From Leptospira sp. WS4.C2 (GTDB lineage Bacteria; Spirochaetota; Leptospiria; Leptospirales; Leptospiraceae): a DNA stretch of 64,000 nucleotides. Under the pieces are notes generated by a model, which searched no databases, was not told where the DNA came from, and saw only the letters and a program-made list of their open reading frames with translations. Below, in pieces: positions 34,696-43,330 of the stretch (position 1 is its first letter; each line of letters opens with the position of its first letter). A program made the position numbers and the translations under genes. The stretch is from contig NZ_CP162139.1 in the NCBI RefSeq assembly GCF_040833985.1, forward strand, positions 2,624,001-2,688,000, read 5' to 3'.

Positions 34696-36798
34696 ATGAA
34701 ATCGAAAGGAAAATCCCAAACCTTCTATGGGGCTGTCACCACAGTCCTATTGTCTATTGTATCTTGTGCTCCCACAAAGGATTCACAGTCTGCGGCCCTT
34801 GCCCTCCTCCTACCAGGTGCCAGCGTTGTTTCAGAATCAAGTGGGTCAGGAATGAGTCTTCCCACAAGGTCTCTTGTGACAGCCAGCTCCCTTCATAGTT
34901 TGGATTATAGTCTTAGCTCAAACGATAGGGAAATTTTGATTTCTGAAAAAACAAACAACCAATTCACCGACCAGATCTTTGTGGATGGACTCGGTCGTGA
35001 AGTTTCCTTTCGAGGTTTTAATATCTCTGGAAATATGAAGTTAGCACAACACGGATTCAAACCTTTTGCGAATGATTCTGATGCTGAGATCGCTCTTACA
35101 AGGCTTGGTAAAACAACAGGATCCAATCTCATTCGTTTTACCATCGCTTGGGAAGGTGTTCATCCGGGAGTTGATACCATTGATTATTCTTATTTAGATG
35201 CAGTCATTGCTCAGATGAAAAAAGCGACCGCCAAACGGATGTACATCCTTCTCGACTACCACCAAGATTTGTTCTCACGCCATCTCTTTAACAAAAACTC
35301 TTGGCATACCGGAAATGGTGCTCCTGCTTGGATCACAAAAGGAGGAAGTTATCCTACGGAATACTGCGGATTTATTTGTGCCAGTTGGAGCCAAAACAAT
35401 CTAACCAATGAAGCCGTCCGCCGGGCTTTTCGCAATTTCTGGAACAACGCTCCTCTTTCGACAACCCAAGGAACAAGGAATATGCAAACAGAGTTCCTCT
35501 GGCAAATTGCAAAAGCGACTTCCTATATTCGAGAAAATTTAACCGCAGAAGAGTTTTCATACGTTTTGGGACTTGATCCCTTCAACGAACCTGTGGATGG
35601 AGGAATGGAAGGACTAACACCGGCCCAGTGGGACAACCAAAAACTTTGGCCTATGTATAAAAAAATAAGAACCATCCTTAACCAAAATGGATGGGAAAAC
35701 AAATGGGTATTTGCAGAACCTTTGGTGTTTTGGAATACAAACATTGGTTCGGCGATCGCTCCTGCGACAGGTGGTGGTCATTTACTTACTCCCCCTGGCC
35801 CCGGTTTTGTATTTAACTCCCACTTCTATGATGCAGGCCGAATGGGTACTGACCTTACAGGAATTGATAATGCAACGTATTTTAAGTATTTAGATGAAAT
35901 CAGAAAGGAATCTAGGTTTTTAAAAATCCCAGTTTTCTTAAGTGAATTTGGAATGTGGCTGAAAGGAACGGGCGCCAAAGATACAGCGCGAATGATTAGT
36001 GCTGTTTACCAAGCCATGGAAGTATCCGATGGAAACCAAAGTTCTAAATCTAGGTTTGCTGATTTTTACAATCCCATTGTATCGGGAACGCAGTGGCATT
36101 GGGATTATTATTACAACAACCATGCCGAATATATGAATGGAAATCCTTCTAAACTAGTCACAACAAAAGATGCATGGAATGAAGAAGACTTCTCTGTTGT
36201 AGGAAATTATGGAACTAGTTTCAATTTAGACGAACGTGTGGTGGCTCGCGCTTACTTTCGAAAGTCTCAAGGCCGCGTGATGAGCAGTCATTATAATACA
36301 GTGGGAGCTGATACTTGGAATAAAGTGTTTTCTTGGGCGGCCATCAAACCAGGAAATACAGAGACCAAATACTTTGGTGACAAAAGATTCCAACTCCTGA
36401 TTTGGAAGGGAAGGTTTTCCGATGCTCCTACAGAAGTCTATCTACCTTCTCATTTTGATCCCACAAAGACCATTCTGATTTCTGAAAAAAGAATTTATAA
36501 CCAAGGTCTACCTAATTCACCAAACCAGGAACCAAACGAAGTCATTATCGCTCCTGACAGGAACCGGGATGTTGGTTCGGGAAATATTGTCCATATTTGG
36601 GACGACTTGGATCTGGAGGAAAATCCAAACTCATCTTACCATTATGTTTTGATTGTGGATGGCAACGGTAGTTCCTATTCAACGCAAACTCTCCAAGAGA
36701 TCCAATCTAAACTGAATACAAGGATTCTCTTGGAGCAAAAAAGTCCGATTTATTTTACCGGAAAAATGACCTACAGTGGGTATCCCACCGAACAGTGA
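34696..36798 (+). CDS. GH5 glycosidase lipoprotein, endoglycoceramidase-like
   Basis: From the ATG at 34696 (AGAGAGG just upstream; a longer frame starts at 34678) the protein has 700 residues. A short signal ends in VLLSIVSC, a lipobox. The GH5 catalytic domain has FRGFNISGNMKLAQHG, LIRFTIAWEGVHPG, LLDYHQDLFSRH, acid/base Glu298 in DPFNEPVDGG and nucleophile Glu417 in VFLSEFGMW. The pattern is that of GH5 endoglycoceramidases, which release the glycan from glycosphingolipid in one piece, leaving ceramide. A C-terminal beta domain follows. A general cellulase is the alternative. Confidence 0.82.
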   Translation: MKSKGKSQTFYGAVTTVLLSIVSCAPTKDSQSAALALLLPGASVVSESSGSGMSLPTRSLVTASSLHSLDYSLSSNDREILISEKTNNQFTDQIFVDGLGREVSFRGFNISGNMKLAQHGFKPFANDSDAEIALTRLGKTTGSNLIRFTIAWEGVHPGVDTIDYSYLDAVIAQMKKATAKRMYILLDYHQDLFSRHLFNKNSWHTGNGAPAWITKGGSYPTEYCGFICASWSQNNLTNEAVRRAFRNFWNNAPLSTTQGTRNMQTEFLWQIAKATSYIRENLTAEEFSYVLGLDPFNEPVDGGMEGLTPAQWDNQKLWPMYKKIRTILNQNGWENKWVFAEPLVFWNTNIGSAIAPATGGGHLLTPPGPGFVFNSHFYDAGRMGTDLTGIDNATYFKYLDEIRKESRFLKIPVFLSEFGMWLKGTGAKDTARMISAVYQAMEVSDGNQSSKSRFADFYNPIVSGTQWHWDYYYNNHAEYMNGNPSKLVTTKDAWNEEDFSVVGNYGTSFNLDERVVARAYFRKSQGRVMSSHYNTVGADTWNKVFSWAAIKPGNTETKYFGDKRFQLLIWKGRFSDAPTEVYLPSHFDPTKTILISEKRIYNQGLPNSPNQEPNEVIIAPDRNRDVGSGNIVHIWDDLDLEENPNSSYHYVLIVDGNGSSYSTQTLQEIQSKLNTRILLEQKSPIYFTGKMTYSGYPTEQ

Positions 36799-37635
36799 CT
36801 AAATGGCTTTCTCGGGTAGTTTCCAAATTCCAGTTTCGGCGGTTTCTTTCACATAAGTCCGAAAATCTTTTGGTTCTCTACCCAGAGCCAATTCCAAATC
36901 CTTGACAACCGATTCATTTCGGCCGTCAAGGACAGTGCGAAATAGATAGTTTACGAGCCAAATGGTGTCTTCTGGAAGTCCCCATTCTTTTAAGGATTGA
37001 ATGTAATCATCTAACGGCAATTCTTCGAAAGGGATGTTTTGGTTGGTAACTTCTGCTATGGTTTGGAAGGCATCTCGGAAATTCCAAAGTTCAGGGCCAG
37101 TCAATTCATACAAACGGTTGCGATGTTTGTCTGTAATGAGTGACTCTACCGCAAGATCGGCCAGATCATCCAGATCCACAAACGGTTCGCTTGCGCTCAC
37201 CCGAGGAAACAAAACAGGTCCTCCTAAGATCTGATCCAAAAACATTCCTTCACTGAAATTTTGGAAAAACCAACTCGCTCTTAAAATTGTCCATTCCAAA
37301 CCGGAATTTTGCACCACTTTTTCACAGGCTCTCGCCTCCGGTTCCCCTCTCCCCGATAACAAAACCAATCGTTTCACTTGGTTTTTTTTGCATACTTCAA
37401 CTAACTGCTGTATGCATGCGAGGGAAGATGGGATAGCTAAGTCCGGTTGGAAACTGATATAAACTTGGGTAACCCCTTGAATGACAGATTCCCAACCTTC
37501 TGGTTTCTCCCAATCAAAAGAGGGCTTAGCGTTTCTTGATCCCAATCGAACAGGGTAGTCCAATTGTTTCAATCTGGATAGGATTCTTGATCCAGTTTTT
37601 CCGCTGGATCCAATGATGAGTGTAAAGGGTTTCAT
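36799..37635 (-). CDS. NmrA-type NAD(P)-binding protein
   Basis: The protein has 278 residues from the start at 37635. The Rossmann front FTLIIGSSGKTGSRILSRL and the YISFQPDLA, LVLLSGRGEPEARACEKVVQNSGLEWTILRASWFFQNFSEG segments fit the NmrA/atypical SDR family, which binds NADP and acts as redox sensor or reductase. The longer frame to 37677 adds a stretch unlike the family. It follows the AraC gene closely and ends exactly where the convergent GH5 gene ends. Confidence 0.8.
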   Translation of the reverse strand: MKPFTLIIGSSGKTGSRILSRLKQLDYPVRLGSRNAKPSFDWEKPEGWESVIQGVTQVYISFQPDLAIPSSLACIQQLVEVCKKNQVKRLVLLSGRGEPEARACEKVVQNSGLEWTILRASWFFQNFSEGMFLDQILGGPVLFPRVSASEPFVDLDDLADLAVESLITDKHRNRLYELTGPELWNFRDAFQTIAEVTNQNIPFEELPLDDYIQSLKEWGLPEDTIWLVNYLFRTVLDGRNESVVKDLELALGREPKDFRTYVKETAETGIWKLPEKAI

Positions 37636-37689
37636 ACCATTCAGGATACAAGAAACTGTATAATAAAAATTGAACAAACCCGACAGAGT

Positions 37690-38463
37690 TTAAATTTTTT
37701 CGCGAAACTGAAATGGTCTTTCTTTGGTAAAGGTTTTGAATTGGCGAATGAAATGAGACTGGTCTGCATATCCACTGGCATAGGCAATATCTGTTAATTT
37801 AGATTTGTTTACATCGTTTAACTCAGATAAACTTGTTTGGAACCGTATGATGGTCGAAAATTGTTTGGGTGTAAGTCCCACATAACTTTGGAACCGCCTT
37901 TGTAAGGTTCTTTCCGAAAGTCCATGTTTTTTGGATAATTTTGCGATTTCACAATTTCCTTTGAGATCCAAAATCTCTTCCAAACAAGAATGTAAAATTA
38001 GATCTGGTTGAAACTTTTCTCCTTTTTTTAAAATAAAACCGATAAGTGCTTCTGCGGCTAAGGAAGAAGATTTACCATCTATCGCCAATTTAAAGTTAGG
38101 TTCCAAAACCCAATCTGAATAGGGAATGGTCCAACAAGAATTGGTAAGTTCCACTACTGGAATTTTTAAGGTTTCTTCTACGACTGCAGGAAAAAGTTGT
38201 GCCATCACAAAGAAAAACGGGCCTTCGATCTGAATGCGAATGGGTTCGATGGTTTGTCCGTAGACAAAAACAGGATCCATCACTTTAGATTCAGTGCCAA
38301 CAAATACAGTCACTGGATGTTCAGAATGAAAGAATACAATTCCAGGAAAACCATCGGCATAAAATGGGAGATTCTTTGTTTCCTTAGTATCTGATTCAAA
38401 TACAAACACAGAATGGATCAGTGTTTTATGATGGGAGTTTAAATTTTGATAGGATACTTTCAT
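37690..38463 (-). CDS. AraC-family regulator
   Basis: The 257-residue protein has an N-terminal ligand-type beta domain (about 1-150) and a C-terminal double HTH at about 160-255, with LSERTLQRRFQSYVGLTPKQFSTIIRFQ and DIAYASGYADQSHFIRQFKTFTKERPFQFR, the classic AraC signature. It is transcribed with the NmrA gene, 54 bases downstream, and probably controls it. The effector is unknown. Confidence 0.85.
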   Translation of the reverse strand: MKVSYQNLNSHHKTLIHSVFVFESDTKETKNLPFYADGFPGIVFFHSEHPVTVFVGTESKVMDPVFVYGQTIEPIRIQIEGPFFFVMAQLFPAVVEETLKIPVVELTNSCWTIPYSDWVLEPNFKLAIDGKSSSLAAEALIGFILKKGEKFQPDLILHSCLEEILDLKGNCEIAKLSKKHGLSERTLQRRFQSYVGLTPKQFSTIIRFQTSLSELNDVNKSKLTDIAYASGYADQSHFIRQFKTFTKERPFQFREKI

Positions 38464-38525
38464 ATCATAAAACGAGAGTGTGATTTTATTCTCAAGGTTC
38501 TACTTAAAAATAGATTTAAATCCAC

Positions 38526-38550
38526 TAGAGTCCTTAGACTCTATTTTTTT
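38526..38550 (+). terminator. Orphan terminator in the leader of the monooxygenase gene
   Basis: TAGAGTC (38526-38532) pairs with GACTCTA (38537-38543) around CTTA, followed by seven T. No plus-strand gene lies upstream; AraC is on the other strand. It could be an attenuator in a long leader of the gene at 38694, or the end of a short RNA. AAGGTTCTA (38494-38502) could pair with its left arm as an antiterminator, which is only a suggestion. Confidence 0.65.
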
Positions 38551-38630
38551 ATCTTTAGTAGAATTTTTCATAAAGAAAACTCATTTAGGTTGATTGCCAA
38601 CATAACAGATGTATGTAATTTTTAAAATAT

Positions 38631-38642
38631 AAATCGCGATTT
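38631..38642. promoter_or_regulatory. Palindrome upstream of the monooxygenase gene
   Basis: AAATCGCGATTT is fully self-complementary and lies 51 bases before the start. It sits in an AT-rich region that could hold a promoter. Operator role is inferred from symmetry. Confidence 0.35.
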
Positions 38643-38693
38643 TAAATTTTTACAAATTTACACCGGAGAGGTGAAAAAGGGAATGTGTTACTA

Positions 38694-39680
38694 ATGGTGC
38701 CATTATCGATTCTCGATCTAGTTTTTATCAACGAAGGAAATAATCCAAGTAACGCGCTTGCTAATTCTGTCCGAGTGGCTAAGGAAGCAGAAGCCTTAGG
38801 TTACCACCGCATTTGGGTGGCAGAACACCATAACTTTCCCTCCATTGCCAGTGCCGCTACCTCTGTAGTGATTGGTCACTTAGCAGCACATACAAAATCC
38901 ATTCGGATTGGAGCGGGTGGAATCATGTTGCCAAACCATTCTCCCCTTGTCATTGCGGAACAATTTGGAACCTTAGAAAGTTTATACCCAGGAAGGATTG
39001 ATTTAGGACTGGGACGAGCTCCAGGAACCGATCAACTCACCTTACGTGCGTTACGTCGAGATCCCATGAGTTCGCAGCACTTCCCAGAAGATGTGAAGGA
39101 ACTGCTTACATATTTTGAAGAAGATCACAACCAGTTGCAGGTCCGTGCCATTCCTGGAATGGGGACTCATGTTCCTGTATGGATTTTAGGCTCAAGTTTA
39201 TTTGGAGCACAACTTGCTGCGTTATTTGGCCTTCCTTATGCCTTTGCTTCTCATTTTGCGCCTGGGGCATTAATGGAGGCCATCTCCATTTATCGAAAAC
39301 AATTTAGGTCTTCTAAGTATTTGGATAAACCTTATGTGATGGTGGGTGTGAATGTCATTGCTGCAGAAACGGATGCAGAAGCAAAATTTCTATTTACCAG
39401 CTCCCAGCAATCGTTCACTCGAATCCTCAGAAATATGCGCGGAACTTTTCCTCCACCAATAGAGAATATAGACTCGTATTGGACAGAACAAGAAAAGGGA
39501 ATCGCCTCACAAATGTTATCCTACTCAGTTGTGGGTTCTGCTGATACGGTAAGAGCAGGGATCACCAAGGTTTTGGAAGAAACGAAGGCCGATGAGCTAA
39601 TGACAGTGACTTCTGTTTATGATATAGAAGCAAAAATCCGTTCCCTAAATATTTTAGCAAACTTAAAGTTCCAAACTTAA
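38694..39680 (+). CDS. Luciferase-like flavin monooxygenase (LLM class)
   Basis: The 328-residue protein starts [14 protein letters not shown], has the family signature [11 protein letters not shown] and [14 protein letters not shown], and folds as an FMNH2 or F420-dependent TIM barrel. The start at 38694 is chosen over GTG at 38685 because homologues begin at MxPLSxLDL. A short frame, ATGTGTTACTAA, sits just before it. Substrate unknown; alkanal or sulfonate oxidation cannot be assumed. Confidence 0.83.
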   Translation: MVPLSILDLVFINEGNNPSNALANSVRVAKEAEALGYHRIWVAEHHNFPSIASAATSVVIGHLAAHTKSIRIGAGGIMLPNHSPLVIAEQFGTLESLYPGRIDLGLGRAPGTDQLTLRALRRDPMSSQHFPEDVKELLTYFEEDHNQLQVRAIPGMGTHVPVWILGSSLFGAQLAALFGLPYAFASHFAPGALMEAISIYRKQFRSSKYLDKPYVMVGVNVIAAETDAEAKFLFTSSQQSFTRILRNMRGTFPPPIENIDSYWTEQEKGIASQMLSYSVVGSADTVRAGITKVLEETKADELMTVTSVYDIEAKIRSLNILANLKFQT

Positions 39681-39800
39681 GTATCAAGAATTCAGAGAAT
39701 TTCTTTTCGATAGAAGGAGTTTTTTTTAGGATAGTCCGATACGATGGAACTTTTTTGGAAATGTATCGGTCGTATGCCTAGATTCTTTTTGGAGGATCCT

Positions 39801-40829
39801 ATGAAACTTAGATCCCAATTTCTTGTTGTTTTACCTCTGGTTGTATTCATTTTTTCCACAGAGTCCTGTTCGCGGGGTTGGTTACGCACAAAAATCAAAG
39901 AGCGGTTCCAAAAAAGGATGGAGGAAAAACCAGCTCCCATTGCCTCTTCTGACCTAACGAAAAAAATCGAAGCACCGGGAGATTACACATTCACTTTCTC
40001 TCATGGAGATATCCCACGTTATTATAAAGTCCATGTTCCCAAAACATATTCGGCAAACAAAGTGACACCCCTTCTTTTTGTATTTCATGGAGGTGGTGGT
40101 GATATGGAAATCCAATCCAACGAAGAATACTACCGCCAGATTTCTAAATCAGAAGAGAATGGCCATATCACTATCTTCCCGAATGGATATAGCAAATACA
40201 AATCTGGAAAAATTGCCACTTGGAATGCAGGCAACTGTTGTGCTGATGCCCGTGATAAAAAGATAGATGATGTTGGGTTTGTGAAAGAAATTTTGAATCA
40301 TGCCACAAAACAACTGCAAATCGACAAATCCAAAGTATACTCTACAGGTATGTCCAATGGAGCTATGATGTCCTACCGCCTAGCATGTGAAATGACAGAC
40401 CAATTGGCTGCCATCACAGCTGTCGCAGGAACCGATAACACGGTCACTTGTAATCCCACAAAACCAATTTCTATATTACATATCCATGCCAAAGACGATG
40501 ATAAAGTATTATTCTATGGGGGATCTGGATCTAGTTTCAAAGATAAGTCACTCGTGACAGATTTTGTTTCTGTTCCGAAATCTATTTCCAAGTGGGTAAA
40601 ATTTAATGAGTGTAATCCAACACCCAAACGAGCGTTAGAAGCAGAAGATGTCACATGTGATGAATATAGTGAATGCAAAGAAGATGTGAAGGTAAAACTT
40701 TGTGTTACAGAATCCGGGGGACATTCATGGCCCGGTGGAAAAAAACCATCTCTATTCTTTGGTGGTGCTTCTCCCTCAAATGCAATCAAAGCAAATGATG
40801 TGATGTGGGATTTTTTTTCTGGGAAGTAA
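39801..40829 (+). CDS. Exported polyhydroxybutyrate-depolymerase-type esterase lipoprotein
   Basis: The 342-residue protein has a strong ribosome-binding site (GGAGGAT) before the ATG at 39801 and a lipobox FSTESC. The alpha/beta hydrolase part has FVFHGGGGD for the oxyanion hole, Ser185 in GMSNGAMMS and a final ESGGHSWPGG with the catalytic His. This is the LpqC/feruloyl-esterase/PHB depolymerase group, which cleaves ester bonds in polymers. The exact substrate is not known. Confidence 0.83.
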   Translation: MKLRSQFLVVLPLVVFIFSTESCSRGWLRTKIKERFQKRMEEKPAPIASSDLTKKIEAPGDYTFTFSHGDIPRYYKVHVPKTYSANKVTPLLFVFHGGGGDMEIQSNEEYYRQISKSEENGHITIFPNGYSKYKSGKIATWNAGNCCADARDKKIDDVGFVKEILNHATKQLQIDKSKVYSTGMSNGAMMSYRLACEMTDQLAAITAVAGTDNTVTCNPTKPISILHIHAKDDDKVLFYGGSGSSFKDKSLVTDFVSVPKSISKWVKFNECNPTPKRALEAEDVTCDEYSECKEDVKVKLCVTESGGHSWPGGKKPSLFFGGASPSNAIKANDVMWDFFSGK

Positions 40830-40842
40830 TCAGAATCGAATA

Positions 40843-40868
40843 TTAGTGTGCAGCTAAAAACACACTAA
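40843..40868. terminator. Bidirectional terminator
   Basis: TTAGTGTG (40843-40850) pairs with CACACTAA (40861-40868) across a 10-base loop. It lies between convergent genes and overlaps the stop of the minus-strand gene. Confidence 0.5.
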
Positions 40869-42151
40869 TTGATAAAGCACTTCCAAGTTCCTATGATTTT
40901 GCCTTTCCGCAAAAGAACCACTTCTCCCATCTCTGCCATTACCTTTTCACTTTGTGTGGGTCGATAAAAAACATAATCATCCGGCTGTAAATCTGTCTTA
41001 CGACTTCCGTTTAATATTCCCTGGTTTGTGCTCGCTCCATAGAGACTATTATCAAACAACCCATTAGGTGATTCTTTTTTTGCAAGATATGCTCCGCCGT
41101 ATGTAAAATAAGTAACCTGAAGATTGGGATTCCATAAGGGAAACAAAAAGGAAATGGATTCTAAAAAGGGAATGGTAGTCCCTTCTAAACGTTTCAGAAC
41201 AGGGGCTGCAATAAAAAATGCTGGTTTGTGTTCTGTAAGTGTACTCACATCAAAATCGGTGGGCATTACAAGGGCAGAACCAACAGAGACATCATTCACA
41301 ATTTTATTATTCTTTTGATAAAAACGGTAGGTTTTGCTACCACCACCATTGAGAAGTAATTCTTTTGCAAACAAAGAAGGAAAGGCGTGTTTACCCGAAG
41401 AGACAAACTCCTCATACATAGATAAAGAAGATAAAATTGCTTTTTCAATGGCCTCGTTTTTATCACCGAACAAGTTGGGAACAGAAGCCACATGCGGTTC
41501 ATAACCCATAAACCCATCAAACTCCAAATGATTTGGCTGGTTTGTTATTTTTCCCAGCGTAAGGTTTGTATCCTTGGTTTGTGTAAATCCGCCACGGTGA
41601 AGTCCCACATCAATTTCCAAAACTACATGTAACTTGATTCCCTTTGTTTTAGCAAACTCTAGATATTGGGTAAGTCTGTTTTCCGTATCCACCAACCAAT
41701 GTACTTTTTGAAACTTATTTGTTTTCGTTTTTTTGTAGATCTCCTCTAACGCTTGCACAGGCATTGGTTTGCCCAAAAGAATATCAAAGGAAGAAAATTC
41801 AGGATTATTTAACAACATCACAAGGTCACCCGAATGAAAGACCATGAGTCGATTGGTATTGGTTGATTTGGTAATGTGACGGAGAAGATCCAAAGACGGA
41901 AGTGACTTCACAACGATCCGATAACGAAGAGGAGGTGGAATGTTTTTAGAAAGTGTAGTCAAATTTTCATCTAACCTGTCCAAGTCCAAAAGTACAACAG
42001 GTTTCCCGAAACCATTCTCTTTTAGTTCTTTGTTGATTCTGGAAAAATATTCATTGTAAGTCGATCCTTCGTCTTTTGGTTTGATCAAAAAAATAAGTAT
42101 AATGAGAGTTAGAAGAATGCTAATATTGCGGGAGATGCGATTTTTGAACAT
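40865..42151 (-). CDS. Membrane-anchored DSD1-family PLP enzyme (D-amino-acid aldolase/deaminase type)
   Basis: The 428-residue protein has an N-terminal membrane segment (ISILLTLIILIFLI), then an alanine-racemase-type barrel: PVVLLDLDRLDENL with RIVVKSLPS holding the PLP Lys, and LEIDVGLHRGGF. The C-terminal part resembles D-threonine aldolase and D-serine dehydratase. The frame extends to a TTG at 42214, but that extension runs through a hairpin, so ATG 42151 is preferred. The N-terminal anchor suggests a periplasmic enzyme, unusual for a PLP enzyme. Confidence 0.78.
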   Translation of the reverse strand: MFKNRISRNISILLTLIILIFLIKPKDEGSTYNEYFSRINKELKENGFGKPVVLLDLDRLDENLTTLSKNIPPPLRYRIVVKSLPSLDLLRHITKSTNTNRLMVFHSGDLVMLLNNPEFSSFDILLGKPMPVQALEEIYKKTKTNKFQKVHWLVDTENRLTQYLEFAKTKGIKLHVVLEIDVGLHRGGFTQTKDTNLTLGKITNQPNHLEFDGFMGYEPHVASVPNLFGDKNEAIEKAILSSLSMYEEFVSSGKHAFPSLFAKELLLNGGGSKTYRFYQKNNKIVNDVSVGSALVMPTDFDVSTLTEHKPAFFIAAPVLKRLEGTTIPFLESISFLFPLWNPNLQVTYFTYGGAYLAKKESPNGLFDNSLYGASTNQGILNGSRKTDLQPDDYVFYRPTQSEKVMAEMGEVVLLRKGKIIGTWKCFIN

Positions 42152-42189
42152 AGGTGAACCAATCAATAGGATAAAAATAGTTTGGTTTG

Positions 42190-42211
42190 TTTGGCAAAAA
42201 AAATTGCCAAA
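42190..42211 (-). terminator. Hairpin after the lipoprotein gene
   Basis: TTTGGCAA (42190-42197) pairs with TTGCCAAA (42204-42211); the loop is six A on the plus strand, six T on the minus. It lies between the two minus-strand genes and may reduce read-through. Confidence 0.45.
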
Positions 42212-42227
42212 CAAAATTCCTAAAGAA

Positions 42228-42941
42228 TTATTTTTCTGTTAGGTAACTCCAAGGAGTTTCCGCAAAAGATTTTTTGGAATCTTCTTTAAATTCTTTTACT
42301 TTCTCATCATCTTTTGTATAGGATACAAGTGTTCCGAGAAGGTCTACTGCAAAGAAATTTCCGAATAATCCAGAATTAGTTAACATTCCTGGTTTTAAAA
42401 TATTAGCGTAATGTTTTTGGTTTTCATCCGCTTGTGCATATTCTTTATTGGTGTCGATGAGAAAACTTCCCATATAAGCCAATTGGCCAGCTGCTACTTT
42501 TGTTTTAGATTTTTCTGCAGTTTCTTTATTAGTAATTACAGTAAAAATCGTTGTTCCACCACCGGAAGATGTAGTTACGGTTACGTTTCCTGATGTTGCG
42601 GAAGATGTTTCTTGTGCTTGTTGTTTTACTTCATATTCCATTGCAACAACAATGTATTCACCTGGTTCCACATTTAAATAATAAGTAACACCACGATCTG
42701 CCCAGTTGGACGCAATCACAGGAGTTTTAGAAATCAATGTTTGTCCAGGATTTACTTTTTTATCAACGCGAACGATATGAACACGTGATGCAGTTTTACT
42801 TCCAAGAAATTGTTTTACACTCATTTCAACAGCTAGAACAGAACTGTCTTTTGCAGCCGGGTTTTGGGTGGGGATAGATTTACAGCCAACTGCGATTAAC
42901 AAGAAAATCATAGCAGGAAGTAATTTTGTAAATTTGATCAT
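42228..42941 (-). CDS. Lipoprotein of unknown function
   Basis: The 237-residue protein has a signal ending in LLIAVGC with lipidated Cys20. I recognise no family. The mature part has a GEYIVVAMEYEVKQQ strand, a Ser/Thr/Gly-rich patch (TSSATSGNVTVTTSSGGGTT) and a lysine- and glutamate-rich C-terminus. It may be a surface or periplasmic protein. AAGGATCCCC lies before the start. It lies upstream of the DSD1-type gene on the same strand, with a hairpin between them. Confidence 0.7.
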   Translation of the reverse strand: MIKFTKLLPAMIFLLIAVGCKSIPTQNPAAKDSSVLAVEMSVKQFLGSKTASRVHIVRVDKKVNPGQTLISKTPVIASNWADRGVTYYLNVEPGEYIVVAMEYEVKQQAQETSSATSGNVTVTTSSGGGTTIFTVITNKETAEKSKTKVAAGQLAYMGSFLIDTNKEYAQADENQKHYANILKPGMLTNSGLFGNFFAVDLLGTLVSYTKDDEKVKEFKEDSKKSFAETPWSYLTEK

Positions 42942-43330
42942 AGGGGATCCTTTTTTTGCTTAGAATGATTGGGCAATCAAACCACTTTACGAAGAATTGT
43001 AAATCGAAAAACTGCTTCTTGTTATATGATGATAAAAAAACACCTATTTTGCGTTAACTTCAAGTTTTCCTATTTTTTAAGCATTTTGGGGGAAGGACGA
43101 TCATTCTAAAAATATTTAGGTTATCAGTTCGATTTTGGTTACACATTCAGTTTCACCGACTGTCAACTGTTCAGAATTTTGGAGATATGTAGTTTTTTTT
43201 GCCTAGATAAGTGAAAATCATGGAAAACAGATTTTTTTTTTAAGAGAAAGGAAATCCTATTTGTTCTTGGTTAAAAACAGGCGTTCCCGTCTACTAAGTA
43301 AATGACAGGCTTTGTTTTTTGGGATTAAAA
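42942..43330. promoter_or_regulatory. 389-base divergent region
   Basis: This lies between the minus-strand lipoprotein gene and the plus-strand sensor kinase gene. It is AT-rich with several T-tracts. I see no gene, no RNA fold and no strong palindrome. Promoters for both flanking genes must lie here. Confidence 0.5.
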
